Source of the DNA: Talinum fruticosum
Lineage: Eukaryota > Streptophyta > Magnoliopsida > Caryophyllales > Talinaceae
DNA: 64,000 bases
Reading direction: 5' to 3'
Assembly: GCA_021018815.1 (NCBI GenBank)
Contig: JAITYX010000075.1
Location: 744,001-808,000, forward strand
Positions 44,601 to 56,993 of this stretch are shown here, piece after piece. The position numbers and the translations under genes are program-made. The notes beneath the pieces were generated by a model. The model worked only from the letters and a program-made list of their open reading frames with translations. It did not search any database and had not been told where the DNA came from. Numbering within the stretch: the first letter of the stretch is position 1; the number at the start of each line of letters is the position of its first letter.

Positions 44601-46376
44601 AACCTTTCTCACTTCCTCTAGCGAACCTAGTAACTCCCTTTATCGTGGTCCTTTTCTAATGAAGAAGACTCTTGGGAACCCGGATTTGAATAACTTTGGG
44701 TTTGGTCCGATTCTAAGTCTTTCTTTTAGAGAACTGAGTCTATGTCTCTTTCTTTTGAAAATCTTTTCTTTTATAAACAGGTGGAGAAGGTTTTCTCCTA
44801 TAAGCTAGTCCGGGCTTAGTCCTCTTTTCATCCTTATGAATGGAACCATGCTTAGCCTTCCTGAACTTCACGGTTCCGGAATCATTTTCGAAAAGCTCTA
44901 AGTAGGAATTAGATTCCTCCTCCTTGTTAAAACCAACTCCTTCCTTTCTAAAGGAGATACATTGAGACCCTAAAAGCATGTCAAGGTTTTTCTAACCTTG
45001 AGTAAACTTCAAAACAAGTTCTTGAGACTCATTGAGCTTTTGCTTAAGGTGCTCATTTTCTCTTCGAGTGACTCGGACTCGGTCTCATTAGATGGAGCAC
45101 TAGTCTTGAGTTCTCTTAGAGTAAGTCTTAGTTTTTCTAATTCATTTTTCAAAGAAATGCTCTCGAAGTGATAGACTCAAGTTGTTCCTTCAATTGAGAA
45201 CAATCGTAGTTGGACTTTTCTTCCAAAGTATAAATGTATTTAGCTAAATCAACTTTGGAGAACTTGAGGAAATAATCAATTATTTCCTGAGGATTCATTT
45301 CCTCAATGTCCGAGTGATCCGAGTCCGACTTAGATTCTTTTTCTAAGTCCGATAGTGCCATCGGACACTTTGAGTCATCTCGAGACTTCATCTTCTTCGA
45401 GATGAATCTTCATCACTCCATGTGGCCATCATAGCCTTTTTTTCTTTCTGTCCTTCTTTCTTCTTGGACGAGTCTTTGACTATATGATCCTTACTGCCAC
45501 ATTCAAAATAGCCAAAGTTCTTAGTTAAAGATAACTTTGAAGGGGGATAGTGTTGATCTTTTCTATCGTTCTTATCTTTCTTTTAGAACTCTTCTCTTGG
45601 CCGTTTATCCCATCTCTTGTGCTTCATCATCTTTTTGAAGCCTCTAGCGATAAATGCCATGGGATCTTCTTCCGAGATTGATGAACTTAAATTTTCTTCT
45701 CTACTTTCCGAGGCCTTCAACGCAATATTCTTTTTGGTGCCGACCTCGGCGTCCTCTTCTTCCGGATGGATATCATAGGCGAGTAGCTTCCAAATGAGTT
45801 CGTCTGGTTTTAGTAGAGAGGGGTTACTGAGCTTCCTCGATGGCTGTCACCTTGGGACCCCATCTTCTCTTGGGTAGGCTTCTTAGTATCTTTTTGCATA
45901 TTTCCTCATGGGAAATCCTTCGACCCATAGATTTGAGATTGTTAGTAATCTCGGTGAAGCGGATGAACATCCGAGTGCTGTTTTCTTCGGCTCCATCTTG
46001 AACAGCTCACACTTACGAAGATATTAGCTTATCATCGCTTTGTCACAAGAGTGTCCCACACTTCTTTGGCTCTGTCACAAGCCGACACTCTTCCGAGCTA
46101 ATGGCGCACATAAGAATGTTCATTGCCTTGAAGTTCTTTCGAACTTTTCTTCCTCTTTAGTGGTGTAGTCGACCTTTGCTTTAGGCACGAGTCTTGTTTC
46201 TTCCATCCTCATTGGAATATAGTTGGCTTCTTGTATGATGTTCCATACATCTTCATCGTGATCCGAGTAGAAAGCATTCCATGAGCTTCTTCTAGTGTAC
46301 GAAGTTTGATCCTTTAAACTTTGGTGGTCTCGCTAGAAGATCTACCTTCATCGAACTCTCCATTGTTTTGAGCCAT
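44601..46376 (-). pseudogene. gag: Sirevirus E gag
   Basis: The start ATG at 46376 reads as MAQNNGEFDEGRSS. The middle is broken by stops and small indels. The zinc knuckle near 45470-45510 has its first Cys as Tyr and its last as Ser. DHSDIEEMNPQEIIDYFLKF and VDLAKYIYTLEEKSNYDCSQ lie at 45149-45391, and the basic C-terminus (VKFRKAKHGSIHKDEKRTKP) at 44740-44979. Confidence 0.88.
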
Positions 46377-46421
46377 TTTATCTTTAGACCTTTGGATTGT
46401 TAGATCCTTTCTAAAATGCTA

Positions 46422-46434
46422 GGCTCGATACCAA
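46422..46434 (-). other. Primer binding site of element E
   Basis: Sense strand TTGGTATCGAGCC next to the 5' LTR, one base shorter than the iMet-type consensus (a base of the TATCNGAG core is lost). Confidence 0.83.
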
Positions 46435-46435
46435 T

Positions 46436-47985
46436 TGAAGGTTTGCTCTTGGAGAGGCTTAGTCACCCTAGAGGAGGGGTGAATAGGGTGATAGGAAATT
46501 TGAACAAGAAATGGAAGATTAAAATCTAAAACAGACTTTGAGACTATCCGAGTCTAGATTGGACTCGGAAAAGTGCTAACTTAAAAATTACGTGGAAACC
46601 CTCCTGGGGCGAGAAAACCACTTGCCGGTGCTAATCCAAGCACCAAGTCAAATCCACTATTTTGAATCCACAAAATACAACAGAGAGACTTAAACAGAAT
46701 TGCTCCCTTAGACAATTCCTTACAAGATTTTCCAAGACTCGAAGTTCCCTTCTCCGATCTAGCACTTCCTAACTAAGATAACCTTTACACCTAGAGACAA
46801 CCGAGCTGAGTTAACCCTAATGGCTCAGTCAAGGGACCTTACTCAGAAAGTAAGAAAGAAGATTTGTTATTTATTACAAGACCTTACAACTCGAAAGATG
46901 TTAAGTACGAGTTGGAGTTGTAAGTAGAACATTGAATATGAATACAAAGACTTTTGCTCAAGTATGTGTATTGACAATCGTTCCAGTAATGTTCAAGTCT
47001 TGAGAGTTGGCTTCTATATATAGATCACCAAGCAGATTAGCCGTTGTGACTAGCTTCCGAATAGAAGTCATATGTGATCTGTTGTAATGGCTTTTCCGAG
47101 TTGCTCGGAAAAGATCCGTTGAGATGTGAACGTTGTGCAACGGCTCTTGACTCCTTTGGATGTCCCAATCCACTGGTGGTGTCCGAAAAGTAAGGTGGAA
47201 ACCATTGTTGAGCTTAGCATTGACGATTTCCAGTTTTGGAAACACACAACCCCGACACGATTGTCCGGGCCTTGTTCAAAAGTAGAAAAAGCTTGTGTGT
47301 TGGCGATGTGACATCTTGAAGCTCGGTTATTTTTATAATTCAAAAGTAGGATAACCTCATTTAGATAACCTACAAAAGTAAATCAATTTTGCTTCTTAAA
47401 GTATAAAATACTTTGGTCCAAGATTAGACATAGATAATAATTTAATTAAGATAATTAACTCGCATAATTATCCGAGTTAAAAGAGAATGGAATTTTCTTA
47501 GTCTAATATTCATTATACTCAAATTCCATCTCGAGTCAATCGGGAGAAAGATCAAGTTAGATAAAGAATATCGGAGTAAGAATACTTGATCTAGACAAAT
47601 ATGGTTCAAACAAAACAAGGTGACTTAGAAAGATGAATTAACACTATAATTCACTTCAACTTGGGATATGAAGTCGGACCCGAGTTTAAATGTGTTAGAG
47701 CGAGTGTTTGAACATGCAATAAGTCCGAGCGTTGTCCGAGTGACTACGAACTATAAGTGCGAAACTATAAGCAAGAGTATGCTTTATGAGTCACTGAGAA
47801 TCAAAACAAAACATAGGTAATAGGTTCCGTAACACTCGGAAAAGGTTCCGTACTACTCAAAAAAGTTTTTGTACTACTTAGAAAAGTTTCTATAGCACTT
47901 AGAATGACTTATGATCAAAACATACAAGAGATTAAGTTTATAGCTGATTCCTCATAATGTTATACATGCAAAGTCCGAGTCCTCA
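46436..47985 (-). repeat. Sirevirus E 5' LTR
   Basis: 1550 bp, plus-strand TGAAGGTTTGCTCTTGG to GAGTCCTCA. The palindrome TTTCCGAGTTGCTCGGAAA (about 47093) is better kept than in the 3' LTR. The stem ACTGAGC/GCTCGGT of the hairpin is near 46800-46830 in reverse. Confidence 0.95.
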
Positions 47986-48760
47986 CATGATATTGCAAGT
48001 AATGAATTTGGCTACCTGTTTCGATGTCAAAGGTGCATAAGAGGTCATTTCTACCTATTTTGCGAAGTAGTCGATTACTATTAGAATGAATTTGTGACCA
48101 TCTGTTCCTTTAGGGGTCACCTTGCCAATAATGTCTATTCCCCAAACCGAAAATAGCCATGGTGAGGCTAAGGTTGTAATAAATGATGGTGGTTGGTGTT
48201 ATAAATTGTATACACTTGACATTTATGGCAGCGTCTAACAAAATCATGGCAGTCTACCACCATGGTCGACCTATAATAGCCGAGCCTCCGAACCTTCTGG
48301 ACCAGCATCTTACAATTCATATGAGGTCCACACTCTCCACCATGAATCTTATCCATGATGCGCTTTGCTTCATATTGGTTCACACAAAGTAAGCTAATCC
48401 TAGAATTGGTTTTCTTGTATAATTGCCTCCGATTGATGAAGAATTGGCCAACCAAGATCCGGATGGCTCGTCGGGATCTAGGTGTGGAGTCCAAGGGATA
48501 CTCTTGTTTATCCAAATATTGATAAATGTCATGATATCTGAAACTGGTATGGTCACTATTAGACACTTCGAATGTGTATATGTGTGCGGGGTGACTCCAT
48601 CGTTCAATGTGAACGAGCATTGAATGAATTGCGGTAGGGATATTGATCATGGATGCTAACTTAGCTAGTGCATCCACAGATTGGTTATCATCCTTTCCAC
48701 CTTTGGGAAATCTGATTGATGATTAAATTGAAGTCACTAAAAACATCGATAATCTTGACC
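47986..48760 (-). pseudogene. pol: Gypsy G2 integrase N-terminal half
   Basis: MDALAKLASMINIPTAIHSM leads into a linker, then the HHCC zinc domain (IHGGECGPHMN, VRRLGYYRSTMVVDCHDFVR, RCHKCQ) at 48168-48677, then SVWGIDIIGKVTPKGTDGHK (first catalytic Asp) and FILIVIDYFAKWVEMTSY up to the junction with E. Continues at 37081 downward. The 169-codon stretch is open. Confidence 0.88.
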
Positions 48761-49070
48761 CCAATCTCTATAGCAACTTCAAGTCCTATGCTTCATACTC
48801 TGCATGTTATTGGTGACTTCAAAGTCTAGTTTGACTAAAATGGGAGTATGTGCTAACTCCGAGTGAGACTAGAAGGATTCCTACTCCAAATCCCTTATAA
48901 TTGGAAGCGCTATAGAAGTACATTGTCCAAATGTCCACCTCTACTTGTAAAATATCTTCATTTGGAAAGTCAAGGTGTTTAGATTGCAATTCGAGTACGG
49001 GTAGATCAACCAAGAATTCCGACACTATGCTTCCCTTGATCACTTTTCGAGGGATGAACTTGAGTTTAAA
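48761..49070 (-). pseudogene. pol: Gypsy G2 second RNase H-like domain
   Basis: Reads VDLPVLELQSKHLDFPNEDI and TMYFYSASNYKGFGVGILLV (48819-49043). TAT-lineage elements carry an additional RNase H here, with a MYFDGAS motif; this copy has Tyr for the catalytic Asp. G3 keeps MYFDGTS at the matching place. Confidence 0.75.
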
Positions 49071-50007
49071 TTATGATAGCATGATAGTCCATCTTGCTAT
49101 CTTACTACCGATGGTTGGTTGCTCATGTACTTAATAGGATCTATAGGTGCCACCATATATACCGTGTGGGCTAACAAGTAGGGCCTATGTTTCTTAGTAG
49201 CCCATAATAGTTCCAAGGAGGTCTTCCCTAGTGGCGTATATCCAGTCTCATAATCTAGGAATTTCTTACTTAGGTAGTAGATCACGCGTTCTTCTTTTCC
49301 ATCTCGTTGAGCTAACATGGCTCCCATGGCCGTTTCGTCGTGGTGAGATACACATCCTTTCTTCAAGTATTCCTTAACATGGCTAGTTGGGGTGGAACTA
49401 GCACTGGAGGATTAGCCAAGTATTCCTTAACCTTCTCGAAATCTTTTTGGCACTCGGCAGCCCAATTGCGATCACATCCTTTCTTCAACTTCTTGAAAAT
49501 AGGTTCACGAGACCATAATCGGCTTTGATATGAAACGACTCATGTATTATAAATGTCCTAGGAAACCCCTTATCTCCTTTTTTGTGCTTGACGGAGGGAT
49601 CTCCGTAATGGCTTTGATCTTGGATGGATCAACTTCAATTCCTCAAAGATGGACAACTTAGCCTAGTAGTTTGACCGAGGTCACTCCAAAGGCACACTTT
49701 TGAGAGTTAAGGCGCATGTTGTATTTCTTGAGTCCGTGGAAGAATTTCCATACGCTATGTAGGTGCCTTGCCCTATCTTTGGACTTTATGATCATGTCAT
49801 CCACGTAAACTTTAGCTTTTTGTGGATAGTGTCCTCCGATATGTTGCACCAACGTTCTTGAGCATAAATAGCATCACCACATAACGGTAAGTACCCCGTT
49901 GAGTGATGAAGGTAGTATTTTCCATATCTTCTTTACCCATCTTCACCTGATTATACCCAGCAGTAACCGTCCATGAACGAGTGAAAAACATGACCCACTC
50001 GTGTTAT
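49071..50007 (-). pseudogene. pol: Gypsy G2 RT and first RNase H
   Basis: RT YVDDMIIKSKDRARHLHSVW with YVDD intact (49796-49807) and the RT end (CAFGVTSVKLLG). RNase H: VIYYLSKKFLDYETGYTPLG and TSLELLWATKKHRPYLLAHT (49097-49366). TAT/Ogre pattern. Frameshifts between blocks. Confidence 0.87.
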
Positions 50008-50560
50008 CTACAAGGATGTCGGTATGAGGCAGCGGGAAATCATTATTGTTTCCTCTTTTATTGGTGAGCGATTTTCATGATTTTCCAAAGCTTTTATTAA
50101 TTCTTCGGGGATTTCTTGTTCGACATTAGAGGCAAAACAATTGAAAGCAAGAGGAGATGAAGAGTAAGCGCAAAGGTTCACTTTAATGAATGGAGCAACG
50201 AGTACATCGGACTCAAAAATTGAAGACACATAACTAGAAGTGATAGAATTGGGAAAAGAACTACAAATAATAGAAGGAGAAATACAAGCCCTAGTATTAG
50301 ACTTAGAAAGAGGATGCGCTCCTAGGTTGACACCGAATTCTTGGCCCTCCTTTGCGATAATCCAAATGACATGCTTAGACCCTTCAACATCAACGTCGGT
50401 GATGTATCCAGACGGATCAAAGTGCGGGTGCGACATAGCTCGTGACGTAACCGAGACCGAATTTCCTTCTAGGTTACTCTCTTGTCCGAATAGAAGACCG
50501 AAAAGATTATTACTAGTGAGGTTGGTCGAGTTTGGTGTGGATTGTCCCTTTTAAGGAGGT
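50008..50560 (-). pseudogene. Gypsy G2 protease/RT spacer region
   Basis: Opens MSHPHFDPSGYITDVDVEGS and KHVIWIIAKEGQEFGVNLGA and stays open for 142 codons (50008-50436), ending near EEIPEELIKALENHE-type sequence that precedes RT in TAT elements. Related to 11990-12250 in G1. Similarity to G1 fades at about 50560, so the 5' part of G2 is missing. Confidence 0.65.
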
Positions 50561-51036
50561 AGTGTGTAATTGACTTCGTGTCTCGGTTGGACGCTTGGAG
50601 CAAAACGCAGCGTTGGCATAAAAACCCATAAACCGCGATGCCGGCCTGTATGGCGTCATATGGTCACTTTCAGCTTCGTGTTACGCTAGGATCCGAAGGA
50701 GAAATGTTGCGTTTAATGAGCACCAAGGGCTGAAGTGCGATGCCGGAACCAACTTGATTGGGAGTGTTGACCGGGTTAAAGAAAATTGGTTTGTGGGTCG
50801 ACCTAAACAAAAAGGTTTATTTTTGTGGCGTTATTGTGCTTTTTGTGGTTTACTAGCTTCCGTCAAGCCAATCCGATTGCGACCGTGATCCAAGTTCATA
50901 GACACGACTAGGATTTCATCACTGCTATGACAAAATAAAATAACATAAATTAAGGAGATAAGGTTGACACGTTTTCGGTGTCTACGGTTAGCCCTTACTT
51001 TGACTAAACTCGAAAGACGAAGGGTCAAAATAGACA
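50561..51036. other. Unassigned stretch
   Basis: No coding signal. ACGTTTTCGGTGTCTACGG (about 50971) and its surroundings look like retroelement leader or LTR debris, but I cannot place it. CACTA copy ii begins right after. Confidence 0.4.
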
Positions 51037-51293
51037 CACTACTATAGAAACCACTTTTAATGATGGGTCTTTAACAATGGTTAAAAGGACAAACCATCAT
51101 GAAAAATGGGCCGGTGGAATTTTTGTAAAAAATAGGATTTTTTCAACCGAACAACCGTCGTTTGATGGTTAAACCGAACCTTATACCATAGTTCGAGTAA
51201 AGGAACCGTCGTTATAATAAGAATCGTTGTCTAAAGTGCTACACTAAAAACCCCCCATAACCCTTCACTGTTCCATTCCCACCATCTCCTCTC

Positions 51294-51600
51294 GGGCTCT
51301 CCTCTTCTCCTCCATTGGTGTCCTTCTCCACCTGAGTTCTTCTCCTTGGTGCCCCTTTCCTCTCACTTTCACTCGCCTCAACCGAGTGAATTCACTCCCC
51401 TCTTGCTATTTATTGTTCACTCTCTGCTCTTGGGCTCTCCTCTTCTCCTCCATCGGCGTCCTTCTCCACCTGAGTTCTTCTCCTTGGTGCCCCTTTCCTC
51501 TCACTTTCACTCGCCTCAACCGAGTGAATTCACTTCCCTCTTGCTATTTATTGTTCGCTCTCTCCTCTTGGGCTCTCCTCTTCTCCTCCACTCGGCGTTT
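51294..51600 (+). repeat. 138-bp tandem duplication in CACTA ii leader
   Basis: GGGCTCTCCTCTTCTCCTCC begins at 51294, 51432 and 51570: two full 138-bp units and a partial third, very similar to each other. Copy iii has one unit (about 59370-59520). Confidence 0.9.
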
Positions 51601-52109
51601 TTATAAATCTCTCTCTCTCTCTTTCTCTCGTCCCCCTTGGTACCGCATTCCCTTCTTATATATCCGAAACTAGGGTTTTAGGGTTCAATCTGTATTCAAG
51701 CATTTTAGGGTCCATTTGGACAAATTATTTGAATTTGTGGGCACTTGATGTTGTGTGTTCGATTGAGTGGATTTATGCATCCGATGAGAATTTATTAATT
51801 TGGTCTGTTTCATGGTTGTTTCATCTAGAATTTAGGTTGTTTAACTTGTATGTTGTTTCATATAGAAATTTAATGTTATATTTGACGAATGTGAATGGAT
51901 ATGATTATGAAAATAAGATAAGAGACAAAAACGACCAAAATTGAGGAACCAAGGTTCTGGGCAGCCGATACGGGCCGTGCTAGACTACACGGTCAGCCCG
52001 TGTTGGCTGCTGCCTGTGCCAACTTATGTGTTTCCGTTTGAAAATTATTGTACATGTTTATTTATCAAGACTTGTATAATTGCTTGCAGTCTAAGATGGA
52101 TTCATCCAA

Positions 52110-53866
52110 AAATACAAAAAAATTTAGCAGCGAACTATGATGAACAAGGAAAAGTAGGCCGGGAGTAGAGACGATCCAACTCTCTATACACGAAGTTGAT
52201 TTTAATAGCCATGGAAATGTTGTAGGTGGGAATAAATCTACCTTTATGAGCTACATTGGTACGACAACCCGTTCTCATGTGAACATCAACTTCGGAAAAT
52301 GGGTCGACGTCCTTGATTCCATTAAGGACAACTTATGGAACAATATTCGAGTAAATGAATACATCTCAACTTAGTATTGCAACTTATATTATAAATGGTT
52401 AATATATATGTACTAATGCATATCGTTCTTGTGTTATAGAGAACGTTCAACTTGAACGTTAATCAATCTCATATCCCCTCCGTGAAACAGAACACCCTCA
52501 TGTCGGCGGCAGAAAATTTTAGAGACTACAAATATCACATTGCCTCTATATAGGTCTTTAAAACAAAGCGAGATAAAATAAGAAGGTAGACCGTGGGAGG
52601 TCTACAATTGTATCACGTAAGAGGACTGGAGATTGTTTAAGTTATATGTCTCCGAATATAAGGTTATTTCATTCAATATTCAATCTTATATACATATAGT
52701 GTGATGTTGGTTTTCGAATTGATATAAAATTGAAGAAATGTAAGTGTTATGCATTTATATTTTAAATTCTTAACATTAATTGCACGAGCGTTAGGTGAAG
52801 CCAACCGGAAGAGGATTATGAGCAATGTGTACCCTCATCTGTTGTCCCATGGAGGATACACGAAGTTGGAGGAGAGGTTATACAAGCAAAAGCTTGAACA
52901 ACTTCAAACCACATCCGGTGAAGGGTCCACCGGAGATACTTTGCAGCTCGTTGTTGATATAGACGAGCTATGGATTAAAGGAAGAAGGAAGAAAGATGGA
53001 ACCTTCATTACGCCCAATGTAGAAGCTATTTCTCACCGACTCATGAGTTTTGTACTATTTTCCTTTATTTATTTTGAGAACTTATCGGTTTATTTTCTGA
53101 ATTTGTCAAATGGTACTATATTTTTCTTCTTATAGTAGTCCTTGTCACGTACATCAACTTCGGACATTGACACCATCGGGAAGAGGGACAAGCTAGCCTT
53201 GGCCCTATAAATAGATGAGCACCCCCATCGTATTCGATGTGCCGCTGGGGAGTGGGGATTGTTGAGCACTTTGGGACTAGGAAGAAGCATCTCATATCTT
53301 CGAGGGACGCATATATGGAGTCCAAAATGGCCCAAATGGAGTCCCGGATAAGATCGTACTTCACGAACATGGGTATGCCATTACCTAGAAACTTTGATAA
53401 TGTACGTCCTTTCTCACCCATCGACCAATTCGAAGTTCTAGCGGAGGTAATTAAGATTTTATAACCTCATTATATTTACATGCATATTTATATTTTGACT
53501 AATTAATGCATAATCTGGTCGATTAATTACTTATAGTATGTTTTTGTTGTTGCGTAACTTTGGCGTGTGGCCGTTGAGTAATTACTTATTTAGTATGTTT
53601 TTATTATTTCGGATGAGGACCGTTATCCTAGGAAAATGTTTACTTTAAAGGGGAAACTCTTTGCATTATTTTTAGGGTTTTTATGTTATTTAACTTCTAT
53701 GTCAAATGTTTACTTATTCTTATGCAGCAGGCAAATTGCAAATTAGGTTCTTATCACCCTTCCCTAGAGCATGTTATGACATTGGGTGTTGTTTGCCCAT
53801 GAAGGGCAGATGTTGTCGTCCATAGGACACCCCTTGCAGCTAATGAGGTGAGGTCTGTGTCAAAAA
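52110..53866 (+). pseudogene. PF03004-like (Ptta/En/Spm) gene, CACTA copy ii
   Basis: Exon near 52170-52345 (FMSYIGTTTRSHVNINFGKW, DSIKDNLWNNIR, then GTAAATG donor). The next exon after TGTGTTATAG at 52438 (NVQLER-type start; SAAENFRDYKYHIAS). Then 52795-53045 with GEANRKRIMSNVYPHLLSHG, KLEERLYKQKLEQLQTTSGE and DELWIKGRRKKDGTFITPNV, open for 128 codons, the best-kept exon of the family. Then 53150-53460 (HFGTRKKHLISSRDAYMESK), a coiled region ending at GCGGAGGTAATT donor, and 53730-53866. Confidence 0.7.
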
Positions 53867-54252
53867 GGTCATACACTTGACACTTATGACATCTTTTAAC
53901 AAACTCATGACAATCTGCTGCCATAGTTGATCAATAATACCCTAATCTCTGTATTTTCTAAACCAACATTCTTCAATACATATGGGGTCCACATTCCCTA
54001 CCATGAAAGTCGGTCATTACGCATTCCGATTCATGTTGATGGACACAAAGTAAGCTAATTCCTATGTTGGTTTTCTTGTACAATTGTCATTGGTTTTTGA
54101 AGAACTATGCAGCTAGCAGGCGTAAAGCTTGTTAGGCTCTAGGTGTGTACTTTGGTGGGTATTCTTGGTTTTCTAAGTATTAGTGAATGTTATGGTATCA
54201 ACTAGTTCGATCAGTACTAGACACTTCTAATGCATATATGCACATTTACTCC
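53867..54252 (-). pseudogene. pol: Gypsy G3 integrase zinc-domain fragment
   Basis: Parallel to 48200-48600 in G2 base for base (for example ACACTTGACACTTATGACATC against ACACTTGACATTTATGGCAGC). It covers the HHCC region of integrase. The left edge is fused to CACTA copy ii at a shared ATACAC. Confidence 0.8.
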
Positions 54253-56993
54253 TATGACGCCCGAACTAAAAGGAAGAAAAAAATGAATTTGATTTATATA
54301 TGTGACTTACTCAATAGGTAGCTTAGTTTAATGATTGGTCATAAAATTCGTATATGTATTTATAGTTGATGGTCAATTTAATTAAAAATAATATTAGGAT
54401 TAAGTTTAGAAAATATTTATTTGGTTTGCTATTTGCTTGGATTAAATAAATCTCAAAGCATGATTATCATCCTAAGTTCTAAACATCCAAAATCTACTCC
54501 TTCCTTCTCAAAACCTCATCATTTAGGCCAAAAATCTTCTTGCTTATTCCACTCTTCTTTGTCTACTGATGCACTCTACATTTCTAACCCCTAGCTATAA
54601 GTATCCATGCTTCACAATCATTACTTTCCTCGAAATATGTTGCACTCCTCCTCCTTACACCATGCCAGAACCATCATTGCAATACCAATCCCCCTTTAAA
54701 TCTCATACACTCAACCTCTCTACTCCATACTCCAAATAATTATTACACCCTTTCCAAATCTGCTTGTAGACCGACTTTAAATACTCCACCATCTTCCATC
54801 ACATTCATTTCAAGCTTCAACCTCATTGCCCAAGATCTTTATTAAGGGTAAAGCTAAGAACAAAGGCAGAGGGATAGAAGTAAGCTTCAAGAATACAACA
54901 AACAACAAGAATATAGCTCTAATCATACTTATTAAGGTGGGTTTCCTTCTCCTCCCCATTGTATATTACTTTCTAACCAAAATGAATTTTGTAATTGTGC
55001 TTGTAGACCGACTTTAAATACTCAAACCTTCATAAAATTGATGGATGCATGTGATTTTTGAGTGAATCATTTATATAAATTTGTTAGGAAGATGTTAGAA
55101 AGAAAAAGGAGTAGAAATATGATCATCATCATCTACTAGGTTGAACTTCTCTTTTGTGGTTTTAATTTGATGAATGAACATGAAAGTGTACCAATCATGT
55201 TTAAATCTTTGTAAAATCATGATTTTGTTGGGGTTTTAAATATGCTAGTGAATATACTTAGTGCAATGCTTTTAGGGATGTGTGATTGGAAAAGTTACCT
55301 CGAGTTTGCCCAAATCTTTGTTGAGAATTATTTGCCTTGCATGTATGTTTTAATGGGTTTTATTGAGCTAAATATGATACTTATAAGGTTAGAAATTTCT
55401 AAGACAAACCTTTCATAGATAAACAGGAAACGTAAAAGAAGTGAGAAGATGAATAAAAAGGGAGTTTGAGAGTCATTGCCGCCCACGACGGGTGCCCCCG
55501 CATGTTATGGGGTAGACCATGGTGGCTAACAGGGCCAAAATGGCCGAAGCACCCACCATGGGTGCTTCCACAGGCCATGGGGCACCCTGTGGTGGCCAGC
55601 TCAAGTGCCCACCGGCCTTGGGAGACTCGCGATGTCCTCTTGAGCCAACCAAATTACCCCCACTAGTAGTGGGGAGGTCCATGGTTGCCTCCAAAGCTCT
55701 TTTAGACTCATATAAGCCAAGGGCCTTATCCCGGGATGCTTACAAGCTTTATTTTTTGTCGAGAAGTGACTTTAAGCCTTTAAATTGTGGTCTCAAACCT
55801 TACCGAGCAATTTAATTAATGTACATATAAGGAATCGGAGAGATAATAACCATAATGCGAATTGAGAAGCTAATTCATTAGACTTAAGCACTTTACTAGT
55901 ACAAAATCTAGGAAGGTGACATGAGATTATATTATAGCTTAAAAGCAACTACTTGTCATTCCTAGATCATAAGTCCTTCCGAGTAGTAAACTTGGGTATA
56001 CGTGTGAGTGGTTCCAAATCCATGTACCATGGTACGCTGGGTCAGCTCACAAGTGTTGAAATATAAAATCTAGGAAGGTGACTAATTCCGGCCTAAGGGC
56101 AGCGACTTTTACTCCTAGATTACGAGTCGTCCTAAATATAAAACTTTTGTACACGCATGAGTTGTTCCGAATCCAAGTACCGTGGTGTGGTGGGTCGACT
56201 CACATAGGTCAATTGAGTGCAAGGGTACTAGTTCTTGCCCAAAGAATTTCAAGGTAATAAAATTAAGCTATGTTCCAATTTCAAAAGGGATATGGTCACA
56301 TTGGTGAAGGAAATGAGGATCACTTGAATTTTAATGCATCATGGTTGTTCTCATTTAATTAAGAGTGGAGTATGATAAAATTACCTTCTTGATGTTACTT
56401 ATCATTATTATTATATTAATTATGATTGTTAATATATACGTGCAAAGTTATTTTGGTTTTTGGGAGGCGAAGGACTCCCATTGAGCTGTTGTTGGTCATT
56501 CTCTTACTTTTACATCTTTTCAAATTAAGAGTAAGAGTGAAGTTTTTGGAAAGCTTTACAATTTTAGAGGTCTTTATTTATGTTTTTTGGCTATAAGAAA
56601 CATAATATGCATGGGTTCTTTATGTGTAACTTTGAACTTAACATGTAAATCTTATTCGAGTGTTTTAGCTCGTTTGCTCCTAACGAGTACATGGGCATTC
56701 ATAGACACTCCGATTCAACCTCGGTGGCCCCCACCAAGACTCCATTATCATTGTACTCTATTTTATGGGGCAGGGTTGTGTGAACCCAAAGTCTAACTTT
56801 TGAAGTCATGTGGGCTCAAGACTAGTCGTAACTTCTCTCTTAAAAAATAGAAAAATAAAAATATTGCTAGCTCGACTTCCAGTAGTTTTAAAAACATGTT
56901 ACGTTTGCCAAGTTATTCCCTGGATTAGTCTGTAAGGATCCTCGAGAAGTTTCCTAGTGATGTGACATCTCTAACAAAGGGTCGGGCGTTACA
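54253..56993. repeat. Putative chromovirus-type solo LTR (2.7 kb)
   Basis: Inserted in G3: the sequence on both sides is continuous with G2. It starts TATGACGCCCGAAC and ends GGGTCGGGCGTTACA, near-inverted ends of the TGTAACGCCC...GGGCGTTACA type common in Tekay/Del chromovirus LTRs. No internal coding domain. Inside are a 162-bp duplication (55903 and 56065) and a 25-bp direct repeat (about 54762 and 54999). The flanks show no clean 5-bp duplication (ACTCC and TATCC). Orientation undetermined; a non-autonomous element with short TIRs is an alternative. Confidence 0.55.
55903..56226. repeat. 162-bp diverged tandem duplication
   Basis: Two units each opening AAAATCTAGGAAGGTGAC (55903 and 56065), both continuing with a GAGTNGTTCC and CCGTGGT/CCATGGTAC-type segment. 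About three-quarters alike by eye. Confidence 0.75.

Larger units (their letters stand above)
37082..47985 (-). mobile_element. Sirevirus E, full-length but degenerate
   Basis: 10.9-kb minus-strand copia element with both LTRs (37082-38586 and 46436-47985), PBS, gag, protease, integrase, RT/RNase H, env-like ORF and polypurine tract, and no nested insertion seen. It splits the G2 integrase. The flanking 5-mers are CCCGA and CATGA, not identical, so the target duplication has decayed or was lost. Confidence 0.95.
51037..53866 (+). mobile_element. CACTA transposon copy ii, 3'-truncated
   Basis: Starts CACTACTATAGAAACCAC, with subterminal GATGGTTAAA and CAACCGTCG repeats (51060-51230), a CT-rich leader with a tandem duplication, and PF03004-like exons. 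It ends abruptly at about 53866 in the exon reading TPLAANE, fused to gypsy G3. The 3' end and Ulp1 exons are absent. Confidence 0.83.

Noticed and set aside
55466..55815. Pro/Gly-rich open frames on both strands
   Set aside because: GC-rich patch inside the putative solo LTR with both strands open; no domain and no conservation to judge.
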